From Bdellovibrionales bacterium (lineage in GTDB: Bacteria > Bdellovibrionota > UBA1018 > CAIMNF01), in the NCBI GenBank assembly GCA_947502835.1, contig CANNBJ010000001.1:248001-312000 (forward strand): a stretch of 64,000 bases of DNA, in the 5' to 3' direction. Positions 1 to 7,736 of the stretch are shown here, in pieces (within the stretch, counting starts at the first letter, position 1; the number at the start of each line of letters is the position of its first letter). Both the position numbers and the translations under genes were made by a program. The notes under the pieces were generated by a model. It had not been told where the DNA came from. It made no database searches and was given only the letters and a program-made list of their open reading frames with translations.

Positions 1-1239
1 GCGCTCGCCATTCGTACCCTCGCGATAAAGAACGAGCGGCTTCCCGACCATGAACTCGAAGCCCTCACGGCGCATTTGTTCGATGAGAATCGCGAATTGC
101 AATTCGCCACGGCCGAGTACCCGGAATTGGTCTGAGGTTTCCGCCTCTTCGAAGCGAAGGGCGACGTTGTGGCGCACTTCCTTCAGCAGGCGCTCGCGGA
201 GCTTCCGCGATTGAATCGCTTCGCCCTCTTGGCCTGAAAGTGGAGATGTATTTACGGAGAAGAGCATTGCAAGGGTCGGCTTCTCGACAATGATGCGTGG
301 AAGTGGCGCCATTTCGGGATTTGCACTTACAGTGTCACCGATTTCGACGCCCTCGTTTCCGGCGATCACGGCGATGTCACCCGCCTGCACTTCCGGGACT
401 TCTTGTTGTTTCAGTCCTACGTAGGTGAAGACCTGGGTGACAGTGAAGTTCTGGTTTAGGGGGGACCCATCCGGATTGACACCCTGGCGAACCATTTTGG
501 TGTTCTTCTTCACGGATCCGCTGATGACGCGGCCAATGGCGAGACGACCTACGAACTCGGAATAGGAAAGGTTGGACACGAGAAGCTGAAAGTTTGCGTT
601 CTCAGAGATTTTTGGAGCAGGTACGCAATCAAGAATGAGATCAAAGAGTGGCTTCAGGGATCCGGTTTTTTCTTTTTTCAGATAGGCCGGGATTTCATCG
701 AAGTTGGTCGTGCACCAGCCCTGTCGGGCGGCAGCATACACGATCGGGAAATCAGCTTGCTCTTCGCTTGCTCCGAGCTCCAGGAACAAATCGAAGGTCG
801 CGTTCACCACTTCCTGGATGCGCTTTCCGTCGGAACACTCGGGCCGATCCACCTTGTTGATGACCAGAATGATCTTGTGCCCTTTTGAGAGTGCCTTCTG
901 AAGCACGAAACGGGTCTGGGGAAGAGGTCCTTCTGCCGCGTCCACGAGAAGCAGGGCTCCATCCACCATGCCCATGATCCGCTCAACTTCTCCGCCGAAG
1001 TCCGCGTGGCCGGGGGTATCGACGATGTTTACTTTGGTGTCACCGACCATGACAGAGGTGTTCTTCGAGAGAATCGTGATCCCGCGCTCTTTTTCGAGGT
1101 CGCCTGAGTCCATGACCCGCTCTTCAACTGCTTGGTGCTGCTGAAAGGTGCCGGATTGGCGCAGAAGGTGGTCAACGAGAGTCGTTTTTCCATGGTCGAC
1201 GTGGGCAATGATGCAAACATTTCGAAGATTTAAGCTCAT
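1..1239 (-). CDS. typA: Translational GTPase TypA/BipA (C-terminus outside the window)
   Basis: The reverse strand is open from an ATG at 1239 to the window edge, giving 413 codons. The product is a ribosome-associated translational GTPase of the EF-G/LepA superfamily, linked in the family to ribosome assembly and stress or cold adaptation. Visible motifs are G1 AHVDHGKTT near residue 13, the switch I region ending in ERGIT, G3 DTPGH and G4 NKVD. They are followed by the domain II beta-barrel and the start of domain III ([20 protein letters not shown]). The order and the VDHGKTT form distinguish it from EF-G and LepA. About 190 C-terminal residues are missing because the window begins inside the gene. 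It is divergent from rpmB, with 118 nt between the two start codons. No good Shine-Dalgarno sequence precedes the ATG. Confidence 0.95.
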   Translation of the reverse strand, partial: MSLNLRNVCIIAHVDHGKTTLVDHLLRQSGTFQQHQAVEERVMDSGDLEKERGITILSKNTSVMVGDTKVNIVDTPGHADFGGEVERIMGMVDGALLLVDAAEGPLPQTRFVLQKALSKGHKIILVINKVDRPECSDGKRIQEVVNATFDLFLELGASEEQADFPIVYAAARQGWCTTNFDEIPAYLKKEKTGSLKPLFDLILDCVPAPKISENANFQLLVSNLSYSEFVGRLAIGRVISGSVKKNTKMVRQGVNPDGSPLNQNFTVTQVFTYVGLKQQEVPEVQAGDIAVIAGNEGVEIGDTVSANPEMAPLPRIIVEKPTLAMLFSVNTSPLSGQEGEAIQSRKLRERLLKEVRHNVALRFEEAETSDQFRVLGRGELQFAILIEQMRREGFEFMVGKPLVLYREGTNGER

Positions 1240-1266
1240 AATGGGGCCTGATTCCGGGAGGAGTAA

Positions 1267-1297
1267 TTGATTTTAAGGGTTGCGTTTTCGGTACAAT
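1267..1297 (+). promoter_or_regulatory. Candidate promoter of rpmB
   Basis: A good -10 hexamer, TACAAT (1292-1297), lies 60 nt before the rpmB start. The best upstream match, TTGATT (1267-1272), is 19 nt away, longer than the usual 17. It predicts a leader of about 50 nt. Seen by eye only. Confidence 0.35.
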
Positions 1298-1357
1298 ACA
1301 GGTAAATCCCTAATTTCTGAACCAAAACTTTAGGAAAGTTCGAAGAAGGAAATAGTC

Positions 1358-1672
1358 ATGGCACGCGTATGTGATCTCACCGGCACCAAGCCGTTCAGCG
1401 GAAACAAAGTTTCTCACTCCAACATCAAGACCCGCACCAAGTGGTTGCCGAACCTGAAGGACAAGCGCTACACAGTGCCTGAGCTTTCCCGCACTGTGAC
1501 CCTGAAGCTTTCCACTCGTGCGATCCGCACCATCGACAAGCTCGGCGGAATTTCACAGGCCATCATGAAGGCGAAAGCAGACAAGATGAGCGATCGCGCA
1601 CTCAAGCTTCGCAACGAAATCAAAAAGGCCCGGACTGAGATTTCGACTGGCAAGAAGAAGATTGCACTCTGA
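1358..1672 (+). CDS. rpmB: 50S ribosomal protein L28
   Basis: This 104-residue protein begins MARVCDLTGTKPFSGN, the standard L28 N-terminus, and continues with the basic core containing the NIKTRTKWLPNL segment typical of the family. L28 is a structural protein of the large ribosomal subunit. Only one cysteine is present, so this is the zinc-free (C-minus) form. The ATG has a purine-rich GAAGGA Shine-Dalgarno sequence at 1345-1350. The protein is longer than the 77-residue E. coli protein because of a C-terminal lysine-rich helix (from about residue 75), as in several deep-branching proteobacterial relatives. The gene is monocistronic: a strong terminator follows 30 nt downstream, and the next gene has its own ribosome site. 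Confidence 0.97.
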   Translation: MARVCDLTGTKPFSGNKVSHSNIKTRTKWLPNLKDKRYTVPELSRTVTLKLSTRAIRTIDKLGGISQAIMKAKADKMSDRALKLRNEIKKARTEISTGKKKIAL

Positions 1673-1702
1673 TTTGACGAAAATTAAAATCGACAAGTTT
1701 TC

Positions 1703-1739
1703 GAGGTGAGTGGGGAAACCCGCTCACCTCTTTGTTTTT
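1703..1739 (+). terminator. Rho-independent terminator of rpmB
   Basis: A 12-bp stem (GAGGTGAGTGGG at 1703-1714 pairing with CCCGCTCACCTC at 1719-1730, one G-T pair) with a GAAA loop is followed by a T-rich tail at 1731-1739. It also rules out the upstream GTG at 1710 as start of the next gene, because that codon lies inside the stem. Confidence 0.92.
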
Positions 1740-1772
1740 ACGGTCTATGATTGGATTTCAGGAGAGCGGGTC

Positions 1773-2240
1773 ATGAGCAGTGGTTGGAAAATTCTGGAAG
1801 CGCATGCCAATGATCATGCATTCCTCGTGGATGCACAAATCAAGATGGCTCTCGAGACCGAGGGCCTGAAACTCGATGAGAACACGGTAGCGCTCGGCGT
1901 GGGAGCGGTGCTGTTGGATTCGACCAAGGGTCGCTACTTTGTTGTCAAAAATGATTCAGGAGTGAGGATTGCCTGCACTCTGACGATTCCGGAGTGGAGT
2001 GACTGGCGGAATGGAACAGTGCTTTGGATTCACTCCCTGTATGTTCGTCCGGACCACCGGGGGAAGGGTGTCTATCGCGCGATGTACTCCCATTTGAAGA
2101 GCAAGGTGACTTCAGATCCGCAATTGATGGGAATCAGGCTCTATGTGGATCAGCGGAATGAGCGGGCTTGTGCTGTATATGAAAAGCTCGGGATGAGTGC
2201 CGAGCACTATCGTCTTTACGAGTGGATGAAAACCTTCTGA
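1773..2240 (+). CDS. GNAT-family N-acetyltransferase
   Basis: This 155-residue protein has the GNAT fold signature. A beta4-like segment (VLWIHSLYVRPDHRGKGVYRAMYSHL, residues about 89-114) contains the acetyl-CoA pyrophosphate-binding motif Q/R-x-x-G-x-G/A as RGKGVY. The C-terminal half ends with the characteristic RNERACAVYEKLGM segment, where the aligned tyrosine of CAVYEKLGM is the usual general acid. The substrate is not predictable. The ATG at 1773 is preferred because AGGAGAG lies at 1760-1766, and the longer reading frame starting at GTG 1710 begins inside the rpmB terminator. It converges on the HAD phosphatase gene with only 16 nt between stop codons. Confidence 0.85.
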   Translation: MSSGWKILEAHANDHAFLVDAQIKMALETEGLKLDENTVALGVGAVLLDSTKGRYFVVKNDSGVRIACTLTIPEWSDWRNGTVLWIHSLYVRPDHRGKGVYRAMYSHLKSKVTSDPQLMGIRLYVDQRNERACAVYEKLGMSAEHYRLYEWMKTF

Positions 2241-2256
2241 GGAAGGGGCGGTTTGT

Positions 2257-3012
2257 TCAACGATCCAATTCGAGTTGAAGGTTCAACATTTGCTTCAGGT
2301 GAGTGTAGTTTCCGCGCCATGCGCCCGGGGATTTTTCGGTGGGCGCTTCGATGCAGGTCAGGGCCTTGGCCTCGGTGCGGATCAGGAACACAGAGACTCC
2401 CGCTGCCGTCGCCGGCAGGTCCATCTTTCTTTCGTTCCCGATCATGAGACAGTGTTCAGCCTTGAAGTTTTCCTGTTCCAGAAGCTCCAGATAATATTCC
2501 TTGTTCGGCTTGCATGCATGCATGCGGTCCACGGTGGTGACACTCTGGAAGAGTTCGGGGTCGATTCCGCCCCATTTCATCCTCATGTGTACGAAATCCA
2601 AGTGCCATACGGGATTTGTGGCCAGAGTCAGGGAGTAGTGTTCTTTCGCCCATTCCAGAAAACGGGCCGCGCCGTTGATCTTGCCAAAGTGAGACTTGAG
2701 TTTCGGGAAAACGGCTCCGAGGTTCTCCTTCATGATCGCCTCTGCTTCCGTGAATGAAACCTTGAAATGTCGTGCGATGTTCTCCGTGAGTCGTTCGTGA
2801 TTGGTCTGGGTCTTCGAGGGGCGCTTCAGCGTCGAGGCTCCCCGGGTGAGTGCTTGATAGGCGACGCGCCAGCCTTGGTGTTTTTTCATGAGGGGCAGGG
2901 TGCGGCCGATGAATTCAAAATGAACCATGAGTCCGCCCGAATCGATCAAGGTTCCATCAAGGTCGCACAGCAGATGTTTGAATCTATTTTGAGGGAGACT
3001 CACCGGGCTCAT
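2257..3012 (-). CDS. HAD-superfamily hydrolase, phosphoglycolate phosphatase-like
   Basis: A 251-residue haloacid-dehalogenase-type phosphatase. Motif I is the nucleophile segment CDLDGTLID (near residue 17), motif II the threonine in LTLATNP, motif III the lysine in HACKPNKEYY, and motif IV the acidic loop GNERKMDLPA, so all four catalytic motifs are intact. An alpha-helical cap lies between motifs I and II, as in subclass I enzymes such as phosphoglycolate and 5'-nucleotide phosphatases. The substrate cannot be assigned. The ATG at 3012 is chosen over one 17 codons upstream because AAGGAGGG stands just before it, the strongest ribosome site in this part of the window. Divergent from the PIG-L deacetylase. 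Confidence 0.85.
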   Translation of the reverse strand: MSPVSLPQNRFKHLLCDLDGTLIDSGGLMVHFEFIGRTLPLMKKHQGWRVAYQALTRGASTLKRPSKTQTNHERLTENIARHFKVSFTEAEAIMKENLGAVFPKLKSHFGKINGAARFLEWAKEHYSLTLATNPVWHLDFVHMRMKWGGIDPELFQSVTTVDRMHACKPNKEYYLELLEQENFKAEHCLMIGNERKMDLPATAAGVSVFLIRTEAKALTCIEAPTEKSPGAWRGNYTHLKQMLNLQLELDR

Positions 3013-3089
3013 GGAGCCCTCCTTTTCAGAAAGGATCTTACTGGAAAATTCGAGTAGCGTCATGTTCTAAGCTTTGTTTTAATCAGTTC

Positions 3090-3836
3090 ATGGATTTTTC
3101 GGATTATGTGGATCAAATCGAAGGGCTCTATCTGGCGGGCCTCGGTGCCGAGGCGCGCAAGGCATATGGAGAGCACCCCTCTCCTGCGCTCGAGTTGCCA
3201 AGACTTCCCCGGCGGATTCTCCTGATCGCCCCTCATCCGGATGATGAGTGCTTGATGGCCGGGTTTCCCTTGCGTGCCCAAGAGGAGTGGGGGGCTTCGG
3301 TCGGGGTGCTTGCCTACGGATACGGGAGCGATCCAACCCGTCAAGAGGCCCGAAGGAAAGAGTTGAAGAATTCCCTTCAAGTTCTTGGATTCGAAGAGGT
3401 TTTTTACGAATCAGGAGCAAGCCTTTCGGACCGGATTCTTGCCTTCGGTGCTGATGCGATCGTGATTCCGAATCGTAGGGATTTCCACCCCACGCACATT
3501 CGTTGCTCAGAGGAGTCATGGCACGCGGCTCAATCCGCGGTGGCACGGTCCGGACAGCCGATTCTGGTCCTCGAGACAGAATATTGGGGGCCCATGGAGA
3601 ATCCGAATCTTTTGATCCCCTTGCCCCCCTCTGTGGTCAAGAAGATGGGGCGTGCGCTTATGTGTCACGAAGGAGAGATCGCGCGGAATCCATATCATTT
3701 GAGTCTTCCTGCCTTTCTCATGGATCAACAACGACGAGGCTCGGAGGCCGTGTCGGGATTCGGACAAAAACCCGTTCCCTCGATTTTTGCCCAAGTCTAT
3801 CGCGCCACCGAGCTCAGTCCTGAAGTCGGGTCCTGA
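3090..3836 (+). CDS. PIG-L (LmbE-like) family deacetylase
   Basis: This 248-residue protein has the zinc-binding motif of PIG-L/LmbE deacetylases, APHPDDE (residues about 47-53), in which His, Asp, Asp are the metal and catalytic residues, and a second metal ligand segment DFHPTHIR near residue 137. Family members remove N-acetyl groups from GlcNAc-containing substrates such as GlcNAc-PI, mycothiol or bacillithiol precursors and lipopolysaccharide intermediates. The actual substrate here is unknown. No signal peptide is seen, so it is probably cytoplasmic. There is no Shine-Dalgarno sequence. TTTAAT (3078-3083) ends 6 nt before the ATG, compatible with a leaderless transcript. The 3' end overlaps the convergent CBS gene by 23 nt. 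Confidence 0.85.
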   Translation: MDFSDYVDQIEGLYLAGLGAEARKAYGEHPSPALELPRLPRRILLIAPHPDDECLMAGFPLRAQEEWGASVGVLAYGYGSDPTRQEARRKELKNSLQVLGFEEVFYESGASLSDRILAFGADAIVIPNRRDFHPTHIRCSEESWHAAQSAVARSGQPILVLETEYWGPMENPNLLIPLPPSVVKKMGRALMCHEGEIARNPYHLSLPAFLMDQQRRGSEAVSGFGQKPVPSIFAQVYRATELSPEVGS

Positions 3837-4242
3837 GAAGGTCCGCAAGCGCCTTCATCGCATCGGTTGCAGTGAAGATCCCGACCAGGTGTTGATTGTC
3901 GACGACCAAAGCCGATCCGATCCGCTTGTCCGCCATTGTGGCAGCAACCTCATCGAGCTTAGCCGTTGTGGAAACAGTATAGGCGTCCTCGAGGGCGATT
4001 TCCTCCACTCTCGTAATGATCGGATTCACCCCCTGAAATCCGAGTGCGGTTTTGATGTCCCGATCGCTCAGGATCCCCACGAGCTTGCCTGCCGCGAGTA
4101 CGGGGAGGTGACGGATTCCATGATGTTTCATGAAATCCCTGGCTGTGGCGAGCGATTGGTCCGCACCGATCGAGTGTGGTGCCATGGTCATGTATCTGCT
4201 GATGGTTGGTACTGATTTCATGTTTTCCCTTTCGTGGGACAT
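3814..4242 (-). CDS. CBS-domain protein (two tandem CBS motifs)
   Basis: A 142-residue protein made almost entirely of a CBS pair (Bateman module). The first CBS motif is at about residues 15-70 (PHSIGADQSLATARDFMKHH ... LVGILSDRDI), the second at about 80-136 (EDAYTVSTTAKLDEVAATM ... LVGIFTATDA). Such stand-alone modules bind adenine nucleotides and report energy or redox state. The GI.SDRD and GI.TATD segments are the usual nucleotide-contact positions. The start could also be the ATG at 4221. Upstream lies a perfect FNR-type box placed for class II activation (see separate entry), and the divergent neighbour is a Crp/Fnr-family regulator, so this gene is a likely member of an oxygen- or NO-responsive regulon. 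Confidence 0.88.
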   Translation of the reverse strand: MSHERENMKSVPTISRYMTMAPHSIGADQSLATARDFMKHHGIRHLPVLAAGKLVGILSDRDIKTALGFQGVNPIITRVEEIALEDAYTVSTTAKLDEVAATMADKRIGSALVVDNQHLVGIFTATDAMKALADLLRTRLQD

Positions 4243-4288
4243 TCTTTCCCCCGAAAAAGATCCGCTTTTCCGTTGGTGCCCCCTGAGT

Positions 4289-4337
4289 TCCCGGGAATCT
4301 AACGGGAACTCACGGGAAAAACCTTGATGTGGATCAA
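4289..4337 (-). promoter_or_regulatory. FNR/ANR/DNR-type box and class II promoter for the CBS gene
   Basis: A perfect inverted repeat TTGAT-GTGG-ATCAA lies at 4324-4337. Read on the minus strand, a -10 element TAGATT occupies 4301-4296. If the box centre is set at -41.5, this hexamer falls exactly at -12 to -7 and +1 at 4289 (an A). That is the geometry of FNR class II activation. The CBS start codon is 47 nt downstream of +1. In the other direction the box lies 32 nt upstream of the Crp/Fnr start codon, a position better suited to autoregulation. Confidence 0.8.
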
Positions 4338-4368
4338 GTCGGCACTTTTTTTGCTACCCGAAAAGGGT

Positions 4369-5007
4369 ATGAACACGTTCCACAGCAAAAGTCCGGATGA
4401 AAAACTGATTGAGTCGGCGATCAAAAAAATGGAGCAGGAGCCCGGAGTGATCCGTCTCCGGTACCGGCCCGGAGAGATGATTTTTCATCCTGGCAACGAG
4501 CCCGGGGGGACGTATTGGGTTCGGGCAGGACAGGTAAAGCTCGAGTCCATTGATCCCGGTGGAAAAACGCACTTCCTTCATGTGATGTCCGAGTCCAAGG
4601 TGCTCGGACTCGGAGCTTGTCTGCTGAATCGTCCCCATGCCTACCGGGCCAAGACGCTCGGTGAGGTGAGTGTGATCTGGTTGGACGCGAAAAGCACACG
4701 CAAATTCATGGAAGACCATCCGGAGGTGTCCGAACCCCTCATGAGACAACTGTGTGAGGAGCTTGAACTTCTGGAAGGACGCTTGAGATCGGCATATTCC
4801 CTTGATGCGACCGAGAGGGTCCATGAGACCATCCTGTATCTCAAGAAATGCGATCCCTGCCGGAACTGGACGCGGGGTGAAATCGCAGAGTGGGCGGGGA
4901 CCACGCCCGAAACCGTGGCACGGGCGATTTCCGAACTGAGGGAGCAGGCGCGCATCATCACCGAAGGAAGGAAGATCCACCTGCTCAGAAAGCGGTTTTT
5001 GAATTAA
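4369..5007 (+). CDS. Crp/Fnr-family transcriptional regulator lacking the FNR cysteine cluster
   Basis: A 212-residue regulator. An N-terminal cyclic-nucleotide-binding-like beta-roll covers about residues 30-115, a dimer helix about 120-145, and a winged helix-turn-helix about 150-205. The recognition helix reads TTPETVARAISEL. Glu181 and Arg185 match the Glu and Arg that contact DNA in FNR and CRP, while the FNR-specific serine is Ala184. There is no N-terminal cysteine cluster, so it cannot hold an FNR-type 4Fe-4S sensor. Cysteines are at 84, 129, 161 and 164 (CDPC). A DNR-like haem/NO sensor or a ligand sensor is possible. The ATG at 4369 is chosen because upstream alternatives (TTG 4324, ATG 4330) lie inside the FNR box. 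The 3' end overlaps nagB by 4 nt. Confidence 0.85.
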   Translation: MNTFHSKSPDEKLIESAIKKMEQEPGVIRLRYRPGEMIFHPGNEPGGTYWVRAGQVKLESIDPGGKTHFLHVMSESKVLGLGACLLNRPHAYRAKTLGEVSVIWLDAKSTRKFMEDHPEVSEPLMRQLCEELELLEGRLRSAYSLDATERVHETILYLKKCDPCRNWTRGEIAEWAGTTPETVARAISELREQARIITEGRKIHLLRKRFLN

Positions 5008-5726
5008 CCGTGGGCTCCGGAATCCAAGAACCAGGTGACGGAGGGGTGAAGTTGCAATGCACTTGCGGGCACCTCCACAGCGGGGGGTTCGTACATTGCC
5101 TTGCGAACAGCCTCTCTCTTTGTCGTTGAAACGGCGATGATCCAGATTTTTTTTGCCTCAAGGAGGGTGCCGATTCCCATGGTCATCGCATGGGGGATTG
5201 CCGGCCCCGACTTGAAATTCGAGCGCAGGGTTTCCGCATGAAGCGCGATGGCGCGTGTGCGGGAATCAAAGGGGGCTCCCGGTTCGTTGAAGGCGATGTG
5301 GCCATTCACTCCGATGCCAAGGATGGCAAGGTCGATTCCTCCCTCATCCTTGAGTTTTCTCTCATAGCGGGAGCATTCGAGGTTGGCATCGGGTGCCAGA
5401 CCGTTCGGAGACTCCCGGAGAAGCGGGAGTGTTTTCAGTTTCGAGTAAAAATGTTCTTCCAGGTAGGAGCGAAACGACAAGTGTTCGGTCTCCGCGGTGA
5501 GCGGAAAGTATTCGTCGAGTTGGAAGCACTTCCAGGTTGAGACCTGAAGCGCTTCCGGACGTTCGCGTGCGAGACGATAAAACGGGATCATTGTATTCCC
5601 GGTGGGGAGTGCGAGGACGGGACTTCGGCCTTTTTCCAGGATGCTTTTGATCTCCAACTCAAGCCTGAGGGTCAGGTTCGGATACAAATCGGCCTCGGTT
5701 TCAAATCGTAGAATTTCCGCGTTCAT
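5004..5726 (-). CDS. nagB: Glucosamine-6-phosphate deaminase
   Basis: A 240-residue protein of the NagB/6-phosphogluconolactonase fold. It has the phosphate-binding loop LPTGNTMIPFY near residue 40, the catalytic aspartate segment FQLDEYFPL near 70, and the GIGVNGHIAFNEPG segment near 140 with the ring-opening histidine and its partner glutamate. The NGHIAFNEPG form is that of NagB rather than of Pgl. It converts glucosamine-6-phosphate to fructose-6-phosphate and ammonia, feeding amino sugars (for example from peptidoglycan breakdown) into glycolysis. The ATG at 5726 fits the family N-terminus better than a GTG 14 codons upstream. No nagA or nagE is next to it. Divergent from the thioesterase gene. 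Confidence 0.92.
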   Translation of the reverse strand: MNAEILRFETEADLYPNLTLRLELEIKSILEKGRSPVLALPTGNTMIPFYRLARERPEALQVSTWKCFQLDEYFPLTAETEHLSFRSYLEEHFYSKLKTLPLLRESPNGLAPDANLECSRYERKLKDEGGIDLAILGIGVNGHIAFNEPGAPFDSRTRAIALHAETLRSNFKSGPAIPHAMTMGIGTLLEAKKIWIIAVSTTKREAVRKAMYEPPAVEVPASALQLHPSVTWFLDSGAHG

Positions 5727-5769
5727 GGAATGGACTGATCCTAACACACATGCTAGCTCTGATGGCACT

Positions 5770-6249
5770 ATGAAAAGTCTGCAAGAGACCTACGCGCCCA
5801 ACAGCATTTGCTTCGGGTGCGGCCCGAAAAACGAGAAGGGCCTGAGAATTCGAAGTTTGATTGGCGAAAACGGGGAAGTAACCGCCGAGTTCACTCCGGA
5901 AAAGCATCACGAGGCATTTCCAGGAATGGTGAATGGGGGAATCATCGGATCCCTTCTGGATTGCCATTCCAATTGGACGGCGGCTTTTGCGTTGATGAAA
6001 CAAGCAAGCGGGGACGCCCCGCCGTGTACGGTGACGGCCGACTTTCATGTGAAGCTCAGGGCGCCGACCCCGTCGGGGCAAAAAATCCGTCTTCGCGCAA
6101 AGCCGGTGTCCATTGAGGCGGATCGGGCAAAGATTGAAGCACAGTGTTTTACCGTAGGGAGTGATGGCAATGAGAAGCTTACTGCAACGTGTAGCGGAAC
6201 CTTTGTCGCAGTGAAAGAAGGCCATCCGGCCTATCACCGGTGGGGATGA
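5770..6249 (+). CDS. PaaI-type hot-dog fold acyl-CoA thioesterase
   Basis: This 159-residue protein opens with the CFGCGPKNEKGLRIR segment (residues about 14-28) and has the hot-dog helix signature FPGMVNGGIIGSLLDCHSNW (about 57-76), where GMVNGG corresponds to the GMVHGG of PaaI/YdiI-like thioesterases. The usual catalytic acidic residue of the helix corresponds to Asp in LLDCH. It probably hydrolyses an acyl-CoA; the chain is unknown. The start at 5770 is chosen because further upstream the reading frame runs antisense through nagB. The downstream exonuclease III gene starts 5 nt after its stop, so the two are likely cotranscribed. Confidence 0.82.
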   Translation: MKSLQETYAPNSICFGCGPKNEKGLRIRSLIGENGEVTAEFTPEKHHEAFPGMVNGGIIGSLLDCHSNWTAAFALMKQASGDAPPCTVTADFHVKLRAPTPSGQKIRLRAKPVSIEADRAKIEAQCFTVGSDGNEKLTATCSGTFVAVKEGHPAYHRWG

Positions 6250-6253
6250 CGTC

Positions 6254-7018
6254 ATGAAAATCGTGTCTTGGAACGTGAACGGGTATCGCGCGATTCTGGG
6301 GAAGGGTTTCCAGAAATGGTTTCATGCGCAGGATGCGGATGTGATCGGGCTGCAAGAAGTCAAAGCCCACAAAGAGGCTGTTGATCCGAAGAGCATTGAG
6401 TACGCGGGATACGAGTGCTTTTGGCATGCGGCAAAAAAACCGGGCTACAGCGGAACCGCCCTTTGGACCCGGGTGAAGCCGGTCTCCTATCAGGAGGGAT
6501 TCGGAAACGCGAAGTTTGATGATGAGGGGCGTACGCAGATCCTCGAGTTCAAGGATTTTTATCTTTTGAATTGTTACTTTCCGAACTCCCAGGATGAGCG
6601 AGCAAGGCTTCCGTACAAGCTCGAGTTTTGTGAGGAGATTCTGAAGTTTTGCGTGAAAGCGCAAAAGGCGGGCAAGGGAGTCATCGTTCAGGGGGATCTC
6701 AATGTCGCGCACACCGAACTCGACATCAAGAACGCAAAAAGCAATGTGGACTCGCCAGGGTTTTACATTGAGGAGCGAAACTGGATGACGGAGTTTCTAA
6801 AGCACGGAATGCGGGACGTGTTTCGGGAACGGCATCCCGGGGAAACCGGGCTGTACACCTGGTGGAGCTATCGGGCGAATGCGCGCGCGAACAACACCGG
6901 TTGGCGGATTGATTACCATGTGGTGAGTTCGGACTTGGTCGAGAGGGTTACGGGGATCGATCATCAAAGGAACGTCTTTGGATCGGACCACTGCCCGGTG
7001 TGGATTGAGCTGAAATAA
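6254..7018 (+). CDS. xthA: Exodeoxyribonuclease III (AP endonuclease)
   Basis: A 254-residue member of the exonuclease/endonuclease/phosphatase superfamily. Conserved blocks are SWNVNGYRA at the N-terminus, the metal glutamate in IGLQEVKA (about residue 35), YFPNSQ near 110, the active-site segment QGDLNVAHTELDIKNAK (about 148-164), TWWSYRANAR near 213, and the C-terminal GSDHCPVWIEL with the catalytic Asp-His. It acts in base-excision repair by incising at abasic sites. The length is normal for the family and all catalytic residues are present. It follows the thioesterase by 4 nt and converges with orn, the stop codons being 7 nt apart. Confidence 0.96.
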   Translation: MKIVSWNVNGYRAILGKGFQKWFHAQDADVIGLQEVKAHKEAVDPKSIEYAGYECFWHAAKKPGYSGTALWTRVKPVSYQEGFGNAKFDDEGRTQILEFKDFYLLNCYFPNSQDERARLPYKLEFCEEILKFCVKAQKAGKGVIVQGDLNVAHTELDIKNAKSNVDSPGFYIEERNWMTEFLKHGMRDVFRERHPGETGLYTWWSYRANARANNTGWRIDYHVVSSDLVERVTGIDHQRNVFGSDHCPVWIELK

Positions 7019-7025
7019 GGAAGCC

Positions 7026-7562
7026 TTACGGAAGCTTGACGAAGCTGAGATAGTGTCTGAGCTCCTCGATCGACTCGTGAAGGTCCCCAAGAGCGCGATG
7101 TGCATTTTTCTTTTCGTATTTCACCCGGTACCGCTCCCGGAAGACTTCCTTGAAGGAGCTGACATCCACCATGCGGTAATGAAGCTGGCGGGCAAATTCG
7201 GGTAAATGGGAATCAATGAACCGACGGTCATTGTGGATTGAATTTCCGGCAAGGACCGCTCCGTCCTTTCCCTGCTTTTCGCCAAAATGGGACTTTACCC
7301 AAGTGACAAGCTCAGATTCTACGGTTTCCTGCTTCCAGCCTGTGCGAACCAGCTCGGTGAGGCCACTCTTCCCATGGTGTTCTTTGCACCAGTCATTCAT
7401 GGCTTCCAGCACAGAGTCCGGCTGATACACGATATAGTGCTTTTCAGAGATCGAATTGAGCTCGTAATCCGTGATGATCGCGGCAATTTCGAGGATTTTA
7501 TCGGTTTTTTCATCGAGACCGGTCATCTCGAGGTCCATCCAAAGAAGCAGTTTTTTCGCCAT
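7026..7562 (-). CDS. orn: Oligoribonuclease
   Basis: A 178-residue DEDDh 3'-5' exoribonuclease. Exo I is [10 protein letters not shown] (residues about 8-17), Exo II contains [11 protein letters not shown] near 105, and Exo III has the histidine and aspartate in [11 protein letters not shown] near 158. The enzyme degrades two- to five-nucleotide RNAs, including pGpG from c-di-GMP breakdown, which fits the HD-GYP-like protein elsewhere in the window. The ATG at 7562 gives the standard [15 protein letters not shown] start. No Shine-Dalgarno sequence precedes it. A TATGCT box lies 13 nt upstream of the ATG on the same strand, so the 5' leader may be only a few bases. Divergent from fusA. Confidence 0.95.
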   Translation of the reverse strand: MAKKLLLWMDLEMTGLDEKTDKILEIAAIITDYELNSISEKHYIVYQPDSVLEAMNDWCKEHHGKSGLTELVRTGWKQETVESELVTWVKSHFGEKQGKDGAVLAGNSIHNDRRFIDSHLPEFARQLHYRMVDVSSFKEVFRERYRVKYEKKNAHRALGDLHESIEELRHYLSFVKLP

Positions 7563-7736
7563 AATGAGTGGCGCGAGCATAGTCCAAAGATCCGGAAAAT
7601 TAAAGCGTTTCCCGGTTGCTTAAAGCCCTTCTGTCGGGTAATGATAGGGCATCCGAAATTTTTAATGACGAGAGGATTTCCGTTTCGATTTCTGGGCGGG
7701 GCGAATCTCTTTGAATGCCACAGTAAGGAGCAAAAC

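Noticed and set aside
1710-1772. 21-codon N-terminal extension of the GNAT gene from GTG 1710
   Set aside because: The GTG lies inside the rpmB terminator stem, and a good AGGAG stands before the ATG at 1773.
4324-4368. TTG 4324 or ATG 4330 as start of the Crp/Fnr gene
   Set aside because: Both lie inside the perfect FNR box, and the added residues do not resemble the family N-terminus.
4369-5007. Calling this regulator FNR itself
   Set aside because: It has no N-terminal cysteine cluster for an oxygen-labile 4Fe-4S centre.
7287-7736. 150-codon upstream extension of fusA
   Set aside because: It is antisense to orn, and the ATG at 7737 has a strong Shine-Dalgarno sequence.
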